A DNA stretch of 64,000 nt from positions 62,001 through 126,000 of the forward strand of contig CANGEP010000003.1 in assembly GCA_947452905.1 (NCBI GenBank). Reading direction: 5' to 3'. The stretch's first letter is position 1. Every line of letters begins with the position of its first letter. Positions 17,305 to 26,185 of this stretch are shown here, in pieces. The DNA comes from Bacteroidota bacterium (GTDB taxonomy: Bacteria > Bacteroidota > Bacteroidia > Chitinophagales > Chitinophagaceae). Below the pieces are notes generated by a model. It was given only the letters and a program-made list of their open reading frames with translations, searched no databases and was not told the DNA's origin. The translations under genes were made by a program, and so were the position numbers.

Positions 17305-17354
17305 CCGTTTAAAAAAATAGGAGGGTAAACTTTTTTGATGGATGGTGATAGTAA

Positions 17355-19223
17355 TTACCTACCCATATATACCATTAATATTTGAATATCACTGGGGTTA
17401 ACACCGCTGATGCGGCTAGCCTGTCCAATAGTAATTGGCCTGATTTTTTTAAATTTTTGTAATGCTTCAATAGACAATGCAGCTACTTTATCATAATCAA
17501 AACTATCTGGAATTACTAGATTTTCTAAGGAGGCCATACGGTCTACTATTTCTTTTTCTTTTTCTATATAGCGTTCGTACTTAATTTGAATTTCAGCTTG
17601 TTCTAAAAATTCTGTTTCTATATTTTCTAATTTCTCCTTAAGGTTTACACTATTATTTATAATTTGTTCTAGGCTAATATTCGGTCGTAGAACTAGTTTC
17701 GCGCTTTTTTGTTTTTCACTTATAGTGGCCGATTCAATACTTTCTAAAAAGCTATTTATCTCCTCTGGTTCTATGGAATGTGTGTTTAATATATTTTTTA
17801 CCCTTGCAACTTCCTCGTTTTTAAGTTCTACTCTTTTAACCCTATCCAAACCCGCTAATCCAAGTTGATGGCTAATATGTGTTAACCTAATGTCTGCATT
17901 ATCTTGTCTTAAAAGTGTTCTAAATTCAGCACGAGAGGTAAACATTCTATAGGGTTCGTTGGTTCCTTTCCCAATCAAATCATCAATTAATACACCTATA
18001 TAAGCATCACTTCTTTGTAATATAAAAGGTTCTCTGTGATTAATTTTTAGATGCGCGTTTATTCCCGCCATTATACCCTGACAGGCCGCTTCTTCATAAC
18101 CCGTAGTACCGTTTATTTGCCCTGCAAAATATAAATTACTTATAGCTTTTGTTTCTAGGGTATATTTTAATTGTGTCGGTTGAAAAAAGTCATACTCGAT
18201 GGCATATCCAGGACGAAACATTCTAGCATTTTCAAAACCAGGCACTTTACGAAGAGCTTCGTATTGTACTTCTTCTGGTAAACTAGTACTAAAACCATTT
18301 ACATAAATTTCTACGGTATTCCAACCTTCTGGCTCTACAAATAGTTGGTGACGCTCTCTTTCGGCAAATCTGTTTATTTTATCTTCTATGCTTGGGCAGT
18401 AACGAGGCCCCACCCCTTCAATTCGACCAGCGTACATGGGGCTTCTATCAAAACCAGTTTTTAATATCTCATGAACCGTGTTGTCGGTATAGGTAATCCA
18501 ACAAGATCTTTGATTTTCTGCTTTTATACGGGGCGTGTTTAAATAAGAAAAGCCCACAACTTCCTCGTCTCCTTTTTGTTCTTCCATTTTTGAGTAGTCT
18601 AAACTACGGCCATCTACCCTTGGAGGTGTCCCCGTTTTTAATCTGTCCGATTCTAATCCAAATGAAACCAATTGCTCGGTGATTCCCGTAGCCGCTTTTT
18701 CCGCCACTCGACCACCCCCAATTTGTTTTTCACCAATATGCATAATTCCATTCAGGAAGGTACCGCTTGTAATGACTACTGCATCGGCCTCAATTAAATG
18801 ACCCAAGCTTGTTTTAACCCCGCAAGCGATTCCGTTTTTTATAATTAACTCGTTTACAGAGTCCTGGTAAAAATCTACATTGGGAGTTTTTTCCAACATC
18901 TCTCTCCACTTGGAAGCAAATAAGTGACGATCATTTTGGGTTCTTGGACTCCACATGGCCGGTCCTTTGCTTTTATTAAGCATTCTAAATTGAATTGTGC
19001 TTAAGTCTGACACAATTCCACTATATCCACCAAGTGCATCTATTTCTCTTACAATTTGCCCTTTAGCAATACCACCCATGGCTGGATTACAACTCATTTG
19101 CGCAATGGTTTGCATGTTCATGGTAATTAATAGGACTTTTGAGCCCATATTCGCGGCCGCTGCAGCTGCTTCACAGCCTGCATGACCAGCTCCTACTACT
19201 ATGACATTGTATTTTGGAAACAT
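17355..19223 (-). CDS. mnmG: tRNA uridine-5-carboxymethylaminomethyl modification enzyme MnmG (GidA)
   Basis: With MnmE (not in this window) it installs the cmnm5 group on wobble uridine-34 of several tRNAs, using FAD and methylene-tetrahydrofolate. At 622 residues it is full length. The FAD-binding GAGHAGCEAA is at residues 11-20, CNPAMGGIAKGQIVREIDALGG follows near 45-66, and GTFLNGIMHIGEKQIGGGR, GYAIEYDFFQPTQL and NGTTGYEEAACQG are diagnostic. Upstream is a clear TATCTTTG promoter element preceded by a pair of palindromic sites. MnmG genes often lie close to the replication origin. Confidence 0.97.
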   Translation of the reverse strand: MFPKYNVIVVGAGHAGCEAAAAAANMGSKVLLITMNMQTIAQMSCNPAMGGIAKGQIVREIDALGGYSGIVSDLSTIQFRMLNKSKGPAMWSPRTQNDRHLFASKWREMLEKTPNVDFYQDSVNELIIKNGIACGVKTSLGHLIEADAVVITSGTFLNGIMHIGEKQIGGGRVAEKAATGITEQLVSFGLESDRLKTGTPPRVDGRSLDYSKMEEQKGDEEVVGFSYLNTPRIKAENQRSCWITYTDNTVHEILKTGFDRSPMYAGRIEGVGPRYCPSIEDKINRFAERERHQLFVEPEGWNTVEIYVNGFSTSLPEEVQYEALRKVPGFENARMFRPGYAIEYDFFQPTQLKYTLETKAISNLYFAGQINGTTGYEEAACQGIMAGINAHLKINHREPFILQRSDAYIGVLIDDLIGKGTNEPYRMFTSRAEFRTLLRQDNADIRLTHISHQLGLAGLDRVKRVELKNEEVARVKNILNTHSIEPEEINSFLESIESATISEKQKSAKLVLRPNISLEQIINNSVNLKEKLENIETEFLEQAEIQIKYERYIEKEKEIVDRMASLENLVIPDSFDYDKVAALSIEALQKFKKIRPITIGQASRISGVNPSDIQILMVYMGR

Positions 19224-19230
19224 AAGAGTG

Positions 19231-19238
19231 CAAAGATA
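19231..19238 (-). promoter_or_regulatory. Probable mnmG -7 element
   Basis: Reads TATCTTTG on the minus strand, an exact TAnnTTTG match ending 7 bp before the mnmG ATG at 19223. The upstream inverted repeat (19251-19284) lies where the -33 element would be. Confidence 0.5.
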
Positions 19239-19250
19239 AGTCGGGTTTGG

Positions 19251-19284
19251 TTAAGAAAGTGTTCCATGTGGAACACTTTCTTAA
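19251..19284. promoter_or_regulatory. Perfect inverted repeat with parS-like core, site 1
   Basis: Two 16-bp arms, TTAAGAAAGTGTTCCA (19251-19266) and its exact reverse complement (19269-19284), surround a 2-nt centre TG. The core TGTTCCATGTGGAACA (19260-19275) resembles the ParB site parS, TGTTNCACGTGAAACA, but has CATGTG at the centre. No T-run follows on either strand, which argues against a terminator. It overlaps the likely -33 region of mnmG. Confidence 0.6.
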
Positions 19285-19314
19285 AAAGTAAATTATATTA
19301 TCACCCTCCCCAAA

Positions 19315-19334
19315 AATGTTCCACATGGAACATT
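19315..19334. promoter_or_regulatory. Inverted repeat with parS-like core, site 2
   Basis: AATGTTCCA-CA-TGGAACATT has perfect 9-bp arms. Its 16-bp core TGTTCCACATGGAACA is the exact reverse complement of the core of site 1. The two centres are 57 bp apart in the 145-bp gap between ybeY and mnmG. Confidence 0.6.
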
Positions 19335-19368
19335 CTTAAAGAAGGTATCTTATTTATCAGAAGCATCG

Positions 19369-19800
19369 CTATTTTTTCAAATAGGTGCGTAGCCATTTGT
19401 CTTCCATGCTCCTCATTAACTTAACATCGGCCGGTTTTTTATCCTTATAGCCACAAAAATGGAGAGCCCCATGAAAAATTACACGTAAAAGCTCTTCTTG
19501 ATAGCTAATTGATAGTGACTTGGCATTTTCTTTGACCCTATCTATACTAATATATACTTCGGCATTTAATTGTCCTGGTGTTTCAGAAAGATCAAAACTT
19601 ATAATATCGGTATAATAGTCGTGTTGTAAAAACTGTTTATTTATGGCCAACAGATAGGTATCAGAGCAAAAAACATAGTTCAGGGATTCAATGCTTAGCC
19701 CTTCTTTTTTTACACGCTTCTCAATAAAAGACTTTAGTGCTACCTTATTAGACAAGCTGGTAGTTTTATCGGCCTTATTAAAAGAAATACAATTGGACAT
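19369..19800 (-). CDS. ybeY: Endoribonuclease YbeY (rRNA maturation factor)
   Basis: Single-strand endoribonuclease of the UPF0054 family, involved in 16S rRNA 3'-end maturation and ribosome quality control. I chose the ATG at 19800 (MSNCISFNKAD), giving 143 residues, the family size; a longer reading to 19881 would need TTG and adds an unrelated hydrophobic stretch. The metal motif reads HGALHFCGYKDK: the first two histidines of HGxLHLxGYDH are present, but the third is replaced by a Lys-Asp-Lys sequence, which I recall as common in Bacteroidota homologues. It is probably transcribed ahead of mnmG, and lies divergent from feoA. Confidence 0.9.
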   Translation of the reverse strand: MSNCISFNKADKTTSLSNKVALKSFIEKRVKKEGLSIESLNYVFCSDTYLLAINKQFLQHDYYTDIISFDLSETPGQLNAEVYISIDRVKENAKSLSISYQEELLRVIFHGALHFCGYKDKKPADVKLMRSMEDKWLRTYLKK

Positions 19801-19883
19801 AAAATAATGTATTACAAATAGATACGAAAAAACAACCCTATTTATTGCTCCAAATTTCGTAAGTATATGATTATAAAGCAAAG

Positions 19884-19891
19884 TATCTTTG
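19884..19891 (+). promoter_or_regulatory. Probable feoA -7 element
   Basis: TATCTTTG, exact TAnnTTTG match, 9 bp before the feoA ATG at 19901. Confidence 0.5.
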
Positions 19892-19900
19892 TACTAGACT

Positions 19901-20125
19901 ATGAAGAAACTTTCTGAATTACATATAGGAGAAACGGGTACTATACATTCATTTCAAAACGATGATATCTTTTTAAAATTGATGGAAATGGGATGCATAC
20001 CAGGTGAACAAATCACCGTGCAACAAATAGCGCCCCTAGGTGATCCGATAAGTATCTCTGTTGCTGGGTATCAATTAAGTTTAAGAATGGATGAAGCTGA
20101 AAGTATTTTTGTAACCATCGAATAG
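19901..20125 (+). CDS. FeoA-domain protein
   Basis: A 74-residue protein that is entirely one FeoA domain (SH3-like beta barrel): MKKLSELHIGETGTIHSF, then LKLMEMGCIPGEQITV and DPISISVAGYQLSLRMDEA, all typical. FeoA usually supports the ferrous iron permease FeoB, but no feoB is adjacent here; the next gene, 32 bp downstream, is nadD. Either feoB lies elsewhere in the genome, or this stand-alone FeoA has another regulatory role. Family call firm, partner unknown. Confidence 0.92.
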   Translation: MKKLSELHIGETGTIHSFQNDDIFLKLMEMGCIPGEQITVQQIAPLGDPISISVAGYQLSLRMDEAESIFVTIE

Positions 20126-20157
20126 ACAATAAAACACTGATTATCAATTAATTATAA

Positions 20158-20730
20158 ATGAAAATAGGTTTGTTTTTTGGTTCTTTTAATCCGGTTCATA
20201 ACGGCCATTTAATGGTGGCTAGTTATATTGCCAATCATTCCGAATTAAAACAAGTATGGTTAGTGGTGTCGCCACAAAATCCACATAAAGCACAGGCAAG
20301 TTTGTTAAACGAGTACGACCGATTACATTTAGCGCAATTAGCCATTGAGGAAGATCCTCAATTAAGGGTTTCTGATATTGAATTTAAATTACCCAAACCC
20401 TCCTACACCATTGATACACTTACCTATTTAACGGAGCAATATCCACAGCACGAATTTTATGTAATAATGGGGGGCGATAGTTTTCAAAATTTACCTAAAT
20501 GGAAAAATTTTGAAACACTGATTAAAAATTATCGCTTTATAGTATATCGCAGACCGGGTTTTGAAATTAAGGAAACTTATGGGGCACAAGTAACTTATTT
20601 AGAAGCGCCGATGTTAGAATTATCTGCAACACTTATTCGCAATAATCGAAAAGAAGGTCTAACGATTCGATATTTAGTTCCAGAAAAAGTACGTGAAGAA
20701 ATAGAAAATAATAATTACTTCAAAGACTAG
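20158..20730 (+). CDS. nadD: Nicotinate-nucleotide adenylyltransferase
   Basis: Transfers AMP from ATP to nicotinate mononucleotide, making deamido-NAD, in NAD biosynthesis. At 190 residues it has the nucleotidyltransferase signature GSFNPVHNGH at residues 8-17, the substrate segment YVIMGGDSFQNLPKWKNF, and the C-terminal LSATLIRNNRKEG in place of the more usual SSTxIR. It follows feoA by 32 bp, so co-transcription is likely, and ends before a bidirectional terminator shared with rho. Confidence 0.95.
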   Translation: MKIGLFFGSFNPVHNGHLMVASYIANHSELKQVWLVVSPQNPHKAQASLLNEYDRLHLAQLAIEEDPQLRVSDIEFKLPKPSYTIDTLTYLTEQYPQHEFYVIMGGDSFQNLPKWKNFETLIKNYRFIVYRRPGFEIKETYGAQVTYLEAPMLELSATLIRNNRKEGLTIRYLVPEKVREEIENNNYFKD

Positions 20731-20757
20731 GCCTTGAAAAAATCATTATATAAAAAT

Positions 20758-20792
20758 AATAAAGCCCTTAATTTTTTTTAAGGGCTTTATTA
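20758..20792. terminator. Bidirectional terminator between nadD and rho
   Basis: AATAAAGCCCTTA and TAAGGGCTTTATT form a long perfect stem around a T-rich loop. On the plus strand it is followed by ATTTA; on the minus strand by TTTTTATA. It lies between the nadD stop at 20730 and the rho stop at 20794, so it serves both converging genes. Confidence 0.88.
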
Positions 20793-20793
20793 T

Positions 20794-22422
20794 TTAACGG
20801 TTCATGCTGGCCAAAAATTCTTCGTTGTCTTTGGTACCTCGCATTCGTTTTAATAATTCATTCATTGCTTCGTCGGTGTTCATATCGTTTAAAAATAAAC
20901 GTAAAATATTCATTCTTTGTAACACATCAGGAGATAATAATAAATCATCGCGACGTGTACTAGACCCTGTTAAATCGATCGCTGGGAAAATACGTTTATT
21001 GGCCAAACGACGATCCAATACTAATTCCATATTACCGGTTCCCTTAAACTCTTCAAAAATTACCTCGTCCATTTTAGAACCAGTATCAACAAGGGCTGTA
21101 GCAATAATGGTAAGTGATCCACCATTTTCAATTTTACGAGCAGCACCAAAAAATTGTTTTGGTTTTTGCATAGCATTAGCCTCTACACCACCAGACAATA
21201 CTTTACCAGAACTTGGTGCTACTGTATTATGTGCACGTGCTAAACGCGTGATGGAATCTAATAAAATAACTACATCATGACCACACTCTACTAAACGCTT
21301 AGCTTTTTGTAAAGCCATAGTAGATACTTTCACGTGTTTTTCTGCGGGTTCGTCAAAGGTTGAAGCAATTACTTCGGCTTTTACAGAACGTTCTACATCG
21401 GTAACCTCCTCTGGACGCTCGTCTACTAATACCACCATCAAATAACATTCTGGGTGATTGGCGGCAATGGCGTTTGCCACTTCTTTTAATAACATGGTCT
21501 TCCCCACTTTTGGTTGTGCCACTAACAATCCACGTTGACCTTTACCAATGGGTGTAAATAAATCCATGATACGCGTACTATAATTAGTAGCGTTGGTATA
21601 TAAATTTAATTTTTCAAAAGGGAACAGAGGAGTTAAATAATCAAACGGAATTCGATCTCTAATTTCATCTGGTTTTTTACCATTAACAAAATCAACTTTT
21701 GTTAAGGCAAAATATTTCTCTCCCTCTTTAGGAGGGCGAACAGAACCCTGAACCGTATCTCCAGTTTTTAAGCCAAATAGTTTTATTTGGGATGGAGAAA
21801 CATATACATCATCGGGAGAAGATAAATAATTATAGTCCGAAGAACGCAAAAAGCCATAACCATCGGGCATCATTTCTAATACACCCTCAGAAGCAATGGC
21901 TCCATCAAATTCGACATTAAAAACGGGCTCTTTTTTAGGTGGATATCGATGACCCTGGTGTTGACCCTGTCCAGGACCCCTTTGGTTGTTTTCGGCGGGC
22001 TGTTCCGTTTGAACAGCGTTTTCCGAACCGCCTTCTGTTACCACTGTGCTAGCAGGCCCCGGCTCGCTCGCGGCACTTTCATCGCCAAACAAAGCGGCAG
22101 CAATTTTGGAAGCCTTGTCGTCTTCGCTACTTGTTTTTGCTACTGGTTCGTCTTGGTCTGCTTTTTTGCTAGGAATTCTTTTTTTAGCAGGCGCTTCGGC
22201 TTTAGGAGCTGTTTTTGCAGTGGCCGCCGCAACGGGTTTTCGTCCCCTTTTTGGTTTGTCGTCTTTTTCTTGCACGTTAAAATCGTAATTATTATTTAAA
22301 ATCGAATGAATGCTGGGATTTGGGGTCTGAACACGACCAATTTGAGCTAGGGCGATTAAGATAAAAACCGAATTTCGCTCCTTTCTACTGCAATGATAAG
22401 CAGTTTTTGAATAAAAAAACAA
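20794..22422 (-). CDS. rho: Transcription termination factor Rho, unusual N-terminus
   Basis: Hexameric RNA translocase that ends transcription. Residues about 55-175 are a low-complexity Lys/Ala/Glu/Pro linker beginning KPKRGRKP. The RNA-binding cold-shock-like domain follows ([20 protein letters not shown]), then the ATPase with Walker [39 protein letters not shown] and [21 protein letters not shown]. The N-terminal Rho_N helix-extended fold expected before the linker is not recognisable, and no ATG or GTG precedes it; the only canonical start in the open frame is TTG at 22422, only 38 bp from the asnS start. The exact start is doubtful, the identity is not. Confidence 0.94.
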   Translation of the reverse strand: MFFYSKTAYHCSRKERNSVFILIALAQIGRVQTPNPSIHSILNNNYDFNVQEKDDKPKRGRKPVAAATAKTAPKAEAPAKKRIPSKKADQDEPVAKTSSEDDKASKIAAALFGDESAASEPGPASTVVTEGGSENAVQTEQPAENNQRGPGQGQHQGHRYPPKKEPVFNVEFDGAIASEGVLEMMPDGYGFLRSSDYNYLSSPDDVYVSPSQIKLFGLKTGDTVQGSVRPPKEGEKYFALTKVDFVNGKKPDEIRDRIPFDYLTPLFPFEKLNLYTNATNYSTRIMDLFTPIGKGQRGLLVAQPKVGKTMLLKEVANAIAANHPECYLMVVLVDERPEEVTDVERSVKAEVIASTFDEPAEKHVKVSTMALQKAKRLVECGHDVVILLDSITRLARAHNTVAPSSGKVLSGGVEANAMQKPKQFFGAARKIENGGSLTIIATALVDTGSKMDEVIFEEFKGTGNMELVLDRRLANKRIFPAIDLTGSSTRRDDLLLSPDVLQRMNILRLFLNDMNTDEAMNELLKRMRGTKDNEEFLASMNR

Positions 22423-22434
22423 TTTTTTATGGGT

Positions 22435-22442
22435 TATCTTTG
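22435..22442 (+). promoter_or_regulatory. Probable asnS -7 element
   Basis: TATCTTTG, exact TAnnTTTG match, 18 bp before the asnS ATG at 22461. It lies inside the short divergent gap with rho. Confidence 0.5.
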
Positions 22443-22460
22443 CCTCTCGAAATAAGCAAT

Positions 22461-23921
22461 ATGTTCAATCAAAGAGTAAAAATAAAGCAATTATTAAGCG
22501 GAACCGACAAGGGTTCGGCTATTGGTAGCGAAGTAGTCGTAATGGGATGGGTGCGTACTTTTCGTAATAACCAGTTTATAGCGCTTAACGATGGAAGTAC
22601 AAATAATAATTTGCAAGTGGTGGCTACCCTTGGTGAATTTGAAGAGGCTTTATTAAAAAGAGTAACTACGGGTGCTTCCTTAAAAGTAAATGGGCAGGTA
22701 GTAGAGAGTTTGGGTAAAGGACAAACAGTTGAACTAAAAGCAACGAGTATCGAAATTTTAGGTGATAGTGACGCCGAAAAATATCCTCTACAACCTAAAA
22801 AACATTCTCTCGAATTTTTAAGAGAGAAGGCGCATTTGCGTTTTAGAACCAATACGTTTGGTTCGGTATTTCGTATTCGTCATTCCTTGGCCTTTGCAGT
22901 GCACCAATTTTTTAATGATCGTGGTTTTTTATATTTACATACACCTATTATTACAAGTTCGGATGCAGAAGGAGCGGGTGAAATGTTTCGTGTAACAACA
23001 CTTCCTTTAGAGGGTGCACCAAAAAATGATAAGGGTGAAATTGATTTTACCCAAGACTTTTTTGGTAAGAGTACTAACTTAACAGTAAGTGGTCAATTAG
23101 AAGGAGAGCTAGGCGCCATGGCGTTTTCAGACATTTATACTTTTGGTCCAACCTTTAGAGCAGAAAACTCTAATACCACAAGACACTTGGCAGAATTTTG
23201 GATGATTGAACCCGAAGTGGCCTTTAATGATTTGGAAGATAATATGAATTTGGCGGAAGATTTTATTAAGCATTTGATTACTTATGTAATGAAACACAAT
23301 GCAGATGATCTAGCTTTTTTGGATGCACGTTTGGCAGAAGAAGAAAAACAATTACCTACCGAAAAAAGAAGTGGTCTAGGTTTAATTGAAAAATTAAAGT
23401 TTGTACTAGAAAACGGTTTTGAAAGAATTACTTATACCGAAGCGATTGATATATTATTAAACAGCAACCACTATAAGAAAAAGAAATTTCAGTACGATGT
23501 AAAATGGGGTATTGATTTACAAAGTGAGCATGAAAGATTTTTGGTGGAGCAACATTTTAAAAAGCCCGTCATTGTTACAGCTTATCCTGCTGCCATCAAA
23601 GCGTTTTATATGCGCATGAATGATGGTTGTGAGCTAGGAAAAGAAACGGTGGCAGCGATGGATATTTTAGCACCTGGTATTGGAGAGATTGTAGGCGGAT
23701 CTCAGAGAGAAGAGCGTCTTGAAAAATTAGAACAAAGAATGCGTGATATGCATATCCCATTAGAAGAGATGAGTTATTATTTAGATACACGTCGCTTTGG
23801 ATCGGTGCCTCATGCAGGTTTTGGACTAGGCTTTGAGCGTATGGTGCAGTTTGTAACTGGCATGACTAATATTAGAGATGTAATTGCTTTTGCACGTACT
23901 CCTAAAAATTGCGAATACTAA
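22461..23921 (+). CDS. asnS: Asparagine--tRNA ligase
   Basis: Class IIb aminoacyl-tRNA synthetase that charges tRNA-Asn. I start it at the ATG giving [12 protein letters not shown] (486 residues); an in-frame ATG at 22407 would add 18 residues with no family resemblance and precedes the promoter element. The N-terminal OB-fold anticodon-binding domain ([20 protein letters not shown]) is followed by class II motif 2 ([19 protein letters not shown]) and motif 3 ([15 protein letters not shown]). The [12 protein letters not shown] form is characteristic of AsnRS rather than AspRS. The DMT permease begins 9 bp after its stop. Confidence 0.97.
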   Translation: MFNQRVKIKQLLSGTDKGSAIGSEVVVMGWVRTFRNNQFIALNDGSTNNNLQVVATLGEFEEALLKRVTTGASLKVNGQVVESLGKGQTVELKATSIEILGDSDAEKYPLQPKKHSLEFLREKAHLRFRTNTFGSVFRIRHSLAFAVHQFFNDRGFLYLHTPIITSSDAEGAGEMFRVTTLPLEGAPKNDKGEIDFTQDFFGKSTNLTVSGQLEGELGAMAFSDIYTFGPTFRAENSNTTRHLAEFWMIEPEVAFNDLEDNMNLAEDFIKHLITYVMKHNADDLAFLDARLAEEEKQLPTEKRSGLGLIEKLKFVLENGFERITYTEAIDILLNSNHYKKKKFQYDVKWGIDLQSEHERFLVEQHFKKPVIVTAYPAAIKAFYMRMNDGCELGKETVAAMDILAPGIGEIVGGSQREERLEKLEQRMRDMHIPLEEMSYYLDTRRFGSVPHAGFGLGFERMVQFVTGMTNIRDVIAFARTPKNCEY

Positions 23922-23930
23922 TTTTACTTC

Positions 23931-24815
23931 ATGGGAATATTATTTGTTTTAATTGGTGCTTTTTGTTTTGCACTCAGTAATGCTTATTGGAAAAAAGTTA
24001 CCCAAACCATTCCTTATCAAGTAGGCATGTTTTATCGTGGCATTTTTGCCTCCGCTACTTTTTCTATTTTATATTTTGGATTTCGTCACAGCCCCTTTTT
24101 TAAATATTGGGTAGTCAAAGATCTGGTTTTTGATACCAAGCTTTTTTTATCAATCGCCTTAAGTGTTTTTAATATTTTTGGACTCATGTTTTTTTTAAGA
24201 GGTATACAAAAAGCAGCTGTAAGTGTTGTGGTGCCTGTATCTTCCTTAAAAGTGTTTACCATTTTAACGGCAGTTTTTGTGGTAGGGGAAGTTTGGATTA
24301 CTAATTATTTATATGCATTTGTATTATCCACCCTGGGTTTATTATTTTTATTTTTACAAGGTTCTAAAAACGAAGAAGCTTCATTAGTAAGAAAAGGAAT
24401 TATTTATGGATTAGCGGCAAGTTTTTTTTGGGGCAGCTCTTATGCTTTATATACTTATCCTATTCAGTGGTGGGGTCCACTCGGATTTAGTTTAATCATT
24501 GAAACTACGGCTATGTTGTTTGGATTAGTATTAATATTTAGAGACGGACTCGGAAAACAAATCTTTTCCTATACAAAGTCGGTTCATATTCAAACTTATA
24601 TAGTACAGGGTATATTATTAGTAGCGGGTGGTTTGGCTATTAATATTTCTTATCAATATTTACCCATTATGGTGATTAATATTTTAATCATCAGCTCTCA
24701 ACTACTTTCGGTTCTGCTAGGTTTTATGTTTTTTAAAGAAAGGCTAAGCCTAAAACAGTGGATTGGGATTGTATTAATTGTGGCTTCCTTTTTTATAGTA
24801 GCCGCTAGCGCTTAA
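23931..24815 (+). CDS. EamA/DMT-family permease
   Basis: A 294-residue inner-membrane protein with about ten hydrophobic segments in two EamA-like halves (residues 1-140 and 150-294). The first begins MGILFVLIGAFCFALSNAYW; the second begins at GIIYGLAASFFWGSSYALYTY. Proline and glycine patterns (VVVPVSSLKVFTIL; SQLLSVLLGFMFFKERLS) fit drug/metabolite transporters. The solute is unknown. It follows asnS by 9 bp and has no terminator before the tRNA-Phe promoter. Confidence 0.88.
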   Translation: MGILFVLIGAFCFALSNAYWKKVTQTIPYQVGMFYRGIFASATFSILYFGFRHSPFFKYWVVKDLVFDTKLFLSIALSVFNIFGLMFFLRGIQKAAVSVVVPVSSLKVFTILTAVFVVGEVWITNYLYAFVLSTLGLLFLFLQGSKNEEASLVRKGIIYGLAASFFWGSSYALYTYPIQWWGPLGFSLIIETTAMLFGLVLIFRDGLGKQIFSYTKSVHIQTYIVQGILLVAGGLAINISYQYLPIMVINILIISSQLLSVLLGFMFFKERLSLKQWIGIVLIVASFFIVAASA

Positions 24816-24854
24816 CCTAAAAAGCAGCTGATTTTCAATAAACAAGCCTAATTT

Positions 24855-24886
24855 TTTGCTATTTAAGGGAGCCTAGCCTATATTTG
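24855..24886 (+). promoter_or_regulatory. tRNA-Phe promoter
   Basis: A complete Bacteroidota-type promoter: TTTG at 24855-24858, 20-bp spacer, TATATTTG at 24879-24886. A transcript starting near 24892 would carry a leader of about 38 nt before the tRNA. Confidence 0.65.
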
Positions 24887-24929
24887 CTGCCCGAACAAAG
24901 CAATTTGTAAGGATGGATTAGGTTCCAAT

Positions 24930-25002
24930 GGCGCTGTAGCTCAGTTGGTAGAGCAAAGGACTGAAAATCCTTGTGTCCCCGGTTCGAGCCCGGGTGGTGC
25001 CA
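24930..25002 (+). tRNA. tRNA-Phe (GAA)
   Basis: Cloverleaf elements are readable. The acceptor arms GGCGCTG and TGGTGCC pair with three wobbles; the D-arm contains TAGCTCAGTTGGTAGAGC; the anticodon stem AAGGA/TCCTT encloses CTGAAAA with anticodon GAA at 24963-24965; and the T-arm is CCCGGTTCGAGCCCGGG. The discriminator is A25002. CCA is not encoded. It is transcribed alone between a good promoter and a terminator. Confidence 0.96.
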
Positions 25003-25004
25003 CA

Positions 25005-25033
25005 AGCCCTCAACGAAAGTTGGGGGCTTTTTT
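25005..25033 (+). terminator. Terminator of tRNA-Phe
   Basis: AGCCCTCAAC, a GAAA tetraloop and GTTGGGGGCT form a strong hairpin with one wobble, followed by six T. Confidence 0.88.
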
Positions 25034-25077
25034 ATTAACTTCAAGCAAGCTGATAAATTTCAGGCTCCATAAAAAGT

Positions 25078-26184
25078 ATGAATAATAAAAATAAATTACG
25101 GCTAGTATTGGTCATCGTTTTATTAAAGCTGAGCACCGCTTTTACTCAAGCGCAAAATTCTTTACAACAAGCGTATAAAAATAAATTTTTAATAGGCACG
25201 GCCTTAAATGCACCACAGATTCTAGAAAAAGATAGTATGGCAATGCCCCTTATTAAAAATGAGTTTGGGGCCATCACGCCTGAAAATTGCATGAAATGTG
25301 AAAATATTCATCCGGCTTGGGATACCTATAATTTTGAATTAGCCGATAAATTGGTAACGTTTGGAAATAAAAATAATTTACTAGTAAATGGCCACACTTT
25401 AATTTGGCATAGCCAGTTAGCGCCTTTTGTAAAACAAATTCAAAGTAAAGATTCTCTCTCCCTTTTTATGAATAATCATATTCAAACAATTGCTTCTAGA
25501 TATGATGGAAAAATATTTTCATGGGATGTTGTTAACGAAGCTTTAGAAGAGGATGGAAGTTTAAGAAAATCTATTTTCTTAGAAAAACTAGGACCGGATT
25601 ATATTACCGAATCCTTTCGACTGGCAGCAAAATGGGCACCCCACACCGAATTGTATTATAACGACTATAATATAGAACAACCCAAAAAAAGAGCAGGAGC
25701 CATAGCGCTTATCAAAAGCATACAAGCAAAGGGATTGCGTATTGATGGCGTAGGTATACAAGGACATTGGCGTGTCGAAAAAATTCCTTTACAAGAAATT
25801 GAAGAAAGTATTTTGGCCTATAGTGCTCTTGGATTAAAAGTAATGTTTACCGAATTAGACATAACAGTACTTCCTAATCCCTGGGATAAGGATGCTGCGG
25901 ATGTGAATCAAAAAGCAACCTATAATGCACTTATGAACCCTTATCCCAATGGGCTTCCCGATTCTGTACAACAAAAATTAACCAATAGTTATGCCGCTTT
26001 ATTTAAACTTTTTGTAAAATATAGCGATAAAATAAGTAGAATTACTTTTTGGGGTGTACATGATAAACAATCTTGGTTAAATGGTTGGCCCATTGCTGGT
26101 CGAACAAATTATCCCTTAGTTTTTGATAGAAATGGAAAACCCAAACCCGCTTATTATAAAATAATTGCGTTGGCTAAAGAGTAA
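25078..26184 (+). CDS. Secreted GH10 endo-beta-1,4-xylanase
   Basis: A 368-residue exported glycoside hydrolase with signal peptide up to AFTQAQ. The GH10 signature residues are seen: NGHTLIWHSQ near the substrate-binding cleft, WDVVNEAL with the acid/base Glu154, YYNDYNIE, GVGIQGHW, and FTELDI with the nucleophile Glu259, then ITFWGVHDKQSWL. It is a single catalytic domain without a carbohydrate-binding module. It probably cleaves xylan backbone or xylo-oligosaccharides in the periplasm or at the surface. It ends 1 bp before the stop of the next, convergent gene. Confidence 0.95.
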   Translation: MNNKNKLRLVLVIVLLKLSTAFTQAQNSLQQAYKNKFLIGTALNAPQILEKDSMAMPLIKNEFGAITPENCMKCENIHPAWDTYNFELADKLVTFGNKNNLLVNGHTLIWHSQLAPFVKQIQSKDSLSLFMNNHIQTIASRYDGKIFSWDVVNEALEEDGSLRKSIFLEKLGPDYITESFRLAAKWAPHTELYYNDYNIEQPKKRAGAIALIKSIQAKGLRIDGVGIQGHWRVEKIPLQEIEESILAYSALGLKVMFTELDITVLPNPWDKDAADVNQKATYNALMNPYPNGLPDSVQQKLTNSYAALFKLFVKYSDKISRITFWGVHDKQSWLNGWPIAGRTNYPLVFDRNGKPKPAYYKIIALAKE

Positions 26185-26185
26185 A

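Noticed and set aside
19251..19284. Strong hairpin between ybeY and mnmG as a transcription terminator
   Set aside because: There is no T-run after it on either strand, and the second copy of the core 57 bp away suggests a protein-binding site instead.
22407..22460. Upstream ATG for asnS
   Set aside because: The 18 extra residues overlap the promoter element TATCTTTG and do not resemble AsnRS N-termini; ATG 22461 fits.
24859..25044. Minus-strand open frame across the tRNA-Phe gene
   Set aside because: It lies entirely opposite the tRNA, its promoter and its terminator; not a gene.
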